From contig CAMWQX010000106.1 in NCBI GenBank assembly GCA_947176475.1, forward strand, positions 1-5,287: DNA of 5,287 nucleotides, written 5' to 3'. The position numbers and the translations under genes were made by a program. The first letter of the stretch is position 1. Each line of letters starts with the position of its first letter. Under the pieces are notes generated by a model. That model did no database searches and was not told where the DNA came from. It saw only the letters and a list, made by a program, of their open reading frames with translations. This document shows positions 4,587-5,287 of the stretch, one piece after another. The stretch is from an uncultured Bacillota bacterium (GTDB taxonomy: Bacteria > Bacillota_I > Bacilli_A > RF39 > UBA660).

Positions 4587-5287
4587 ATGAAGAAAAAAAT
4601 ATTATTCGGTATTATGATTATAGTAATAATTACTATTCTTATTACAAGCATGATTTTTCTTGAAGAAAAAGAGGATAGTATTAATGATTTAGTTAAAGAT
4701 GTCGAAACCAATGTTTTAATTGGTAAAGATAAATTAAAGATAACTTACTTTAAAGGTAATATGATTGATGAACACATCTCTTTTGGTAATCTTACAAGTA
4801 AAACCATCAAAATCGAAAATGAACAAGACAAATCTATAAGTTTTGCTATTCATTTAAAAGATGCCGATATTAGCAATGATGAGCTAACCTATAATGTATC
4901 TTATGCTGATTCTTTAGATGGAGTATATGAACAAGTAAGTAAAAACAATCGCATCAATAACAACAATATTTTAATTTATAATGTCGCCATTGAATCTCAT
5001 AAAACGATATATATAAAAATAGAATTTAAAGCAAATTTCGAAAAAGAAGGCACGAGCCTAAAAGGTATATTAAGCGTTGAAAATAACTTAAGTGCTACGC
5101 AAATTTTCTCCGAAAGTCTTCTCGAATTTCAAAAAAACTTAGAGAATAAAATCAATGATTTAAATGGTATAACGGTAAGTGGCTATTATTTAATTAATAT
5201 TAATGATTTAAAACCTAAAAATAGCAAATATAATGGTTATTGTTTAATTGATGCAACAGATTATTCTGATTTAAAATTCTATTATAC
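4587..5287 (+). CDS. Membrane-anchored or secreted protein of unknown function, partial at the window end
   Basis: The reading frame is open from the ATG at 4587 to the end of the window (233 complete codons), so the C-terminus is missing. AGGTGA (4575-4580) precedes the ATG by six bases, a good SD. Residues 1-5 are basic (MKKKI) and 6-24 form one long hydrophobic stretch of Ile, Leu, Met and Val, followed by an acidic segment (EEKED). This fits an uncleaved N-terminal anchor or a signal peptide without an obvious lipobox. The rest is rich in Asn, Lys, Ile and alternating hydrophobic residues (for example KTIKIENEQDKSISFAIHL, about residues 72-90, and KTIYIKIEFKANF), suggesting extracytoplasmic beta-sandwich domains. 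I do not recognise the family. It follows spoVAEb on the same strand after 50 bases; a sporulation role is possible but unsupported by the protein itself. Confidence 0.8.
   Translation, partial: MKKKILFGIMIIVIITILITSMIFLEEKEDSINDLVKDVETNVLIGKDKLKITYFKGNMIDEHISFGNLTSKTIKIENEQDKSISFAIHLKDADISNDELTYNVSYADSLDGVYEQVSKNNRINNNNILIYNVAIESHKTIYIKIEFKANFEKEGTSLKGILSVENNLSATQIFSESLLEFQKNLENKINDLNGITVSGYYLININDLKPKNSKYNGYCLIDATDYSDLKFYY

Noticed and set aside
4700..4706. TGTCGAA, a 0A-box core, in the gene at 4587
   Set aside because: Inside coding sequence (Val-Glu codons), more than 100 bases past the start and with no promoter beside it.

Overview
The window comes from an AT-rich, endospore-forming member of the Bacillota. 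The evidence is a divergent pair of loci: an RNase J gene of the J1 type on the minus strand, and on the plus strand a compact sporulation cluster with the gene order of the B. subtilis spoIIA-spoVA region. The low GC content, short intergenic gaps and stripped-down gene set suggest a reduced-genome lineage (Erysipelotrichales/RF39-like Bacilli, or a clostridial relative). That placement is inference only.

Layout. Bases 1-46 hold a rho-independent terminator for the RNase J gene (44-1720, minus), which has a good SD and a well-matched sigma-A promoter at 1767-1795. The 181-bp divergent gap also holds the control region of the sporulation cluster. It contains a perfect Spo0A box (1843-1851), two competing promoter readings, and a tandem 10-bp repeat. 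The cluster then reads: a SpoIIAA-like STAS protein (1902-2216), a sigma-F-like sigma factor (2216-2833), SpoVAC (2862-3263), SpoVAD (3251-4216) and SpoVAEb (4213-4536). A separate membrane-anchored or secreted protein that I do not recognise starts at 4587 and runs off the window end.

How it works together. In the standard circuit SpoIIAA (anti-anti-sigma), SpoIIAB (anti-sigma and kinase) and sigma-F form a partner-switching module that fires in the forespore. The SpoVA membrane proteins are made later under sigma-G and move dipicolinic acid into the spore. Here spoIIAB is absent: the STAS and sigma genes overlap by one base (TAATG). The STAS protein also lacks the serine that SpoIIAB would phosphorylate (Asp-Asn-Val-Gly where SpoIIAA has Asp-Ser-Ser-Gly). 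The sigma factor lacks about 35 N-terminal residues relative to sigma-F. Together these suggest a rewired forespore switch without SpoIIAB.

The second notable structure is the 28-bp sigma-spoVAC junction. A perfect 9-bp hairpin holds the spoVAC SD in its 3' arm, and a textbook sigma-G promoter (GAATA-N17-CATAATA) lies so that its -10 uses the 5' arm and loop. Read-through mRNA would carry the hairpin, while a transcript from the sigma-G promoter would start inside the 3' arm and leave the SD free.
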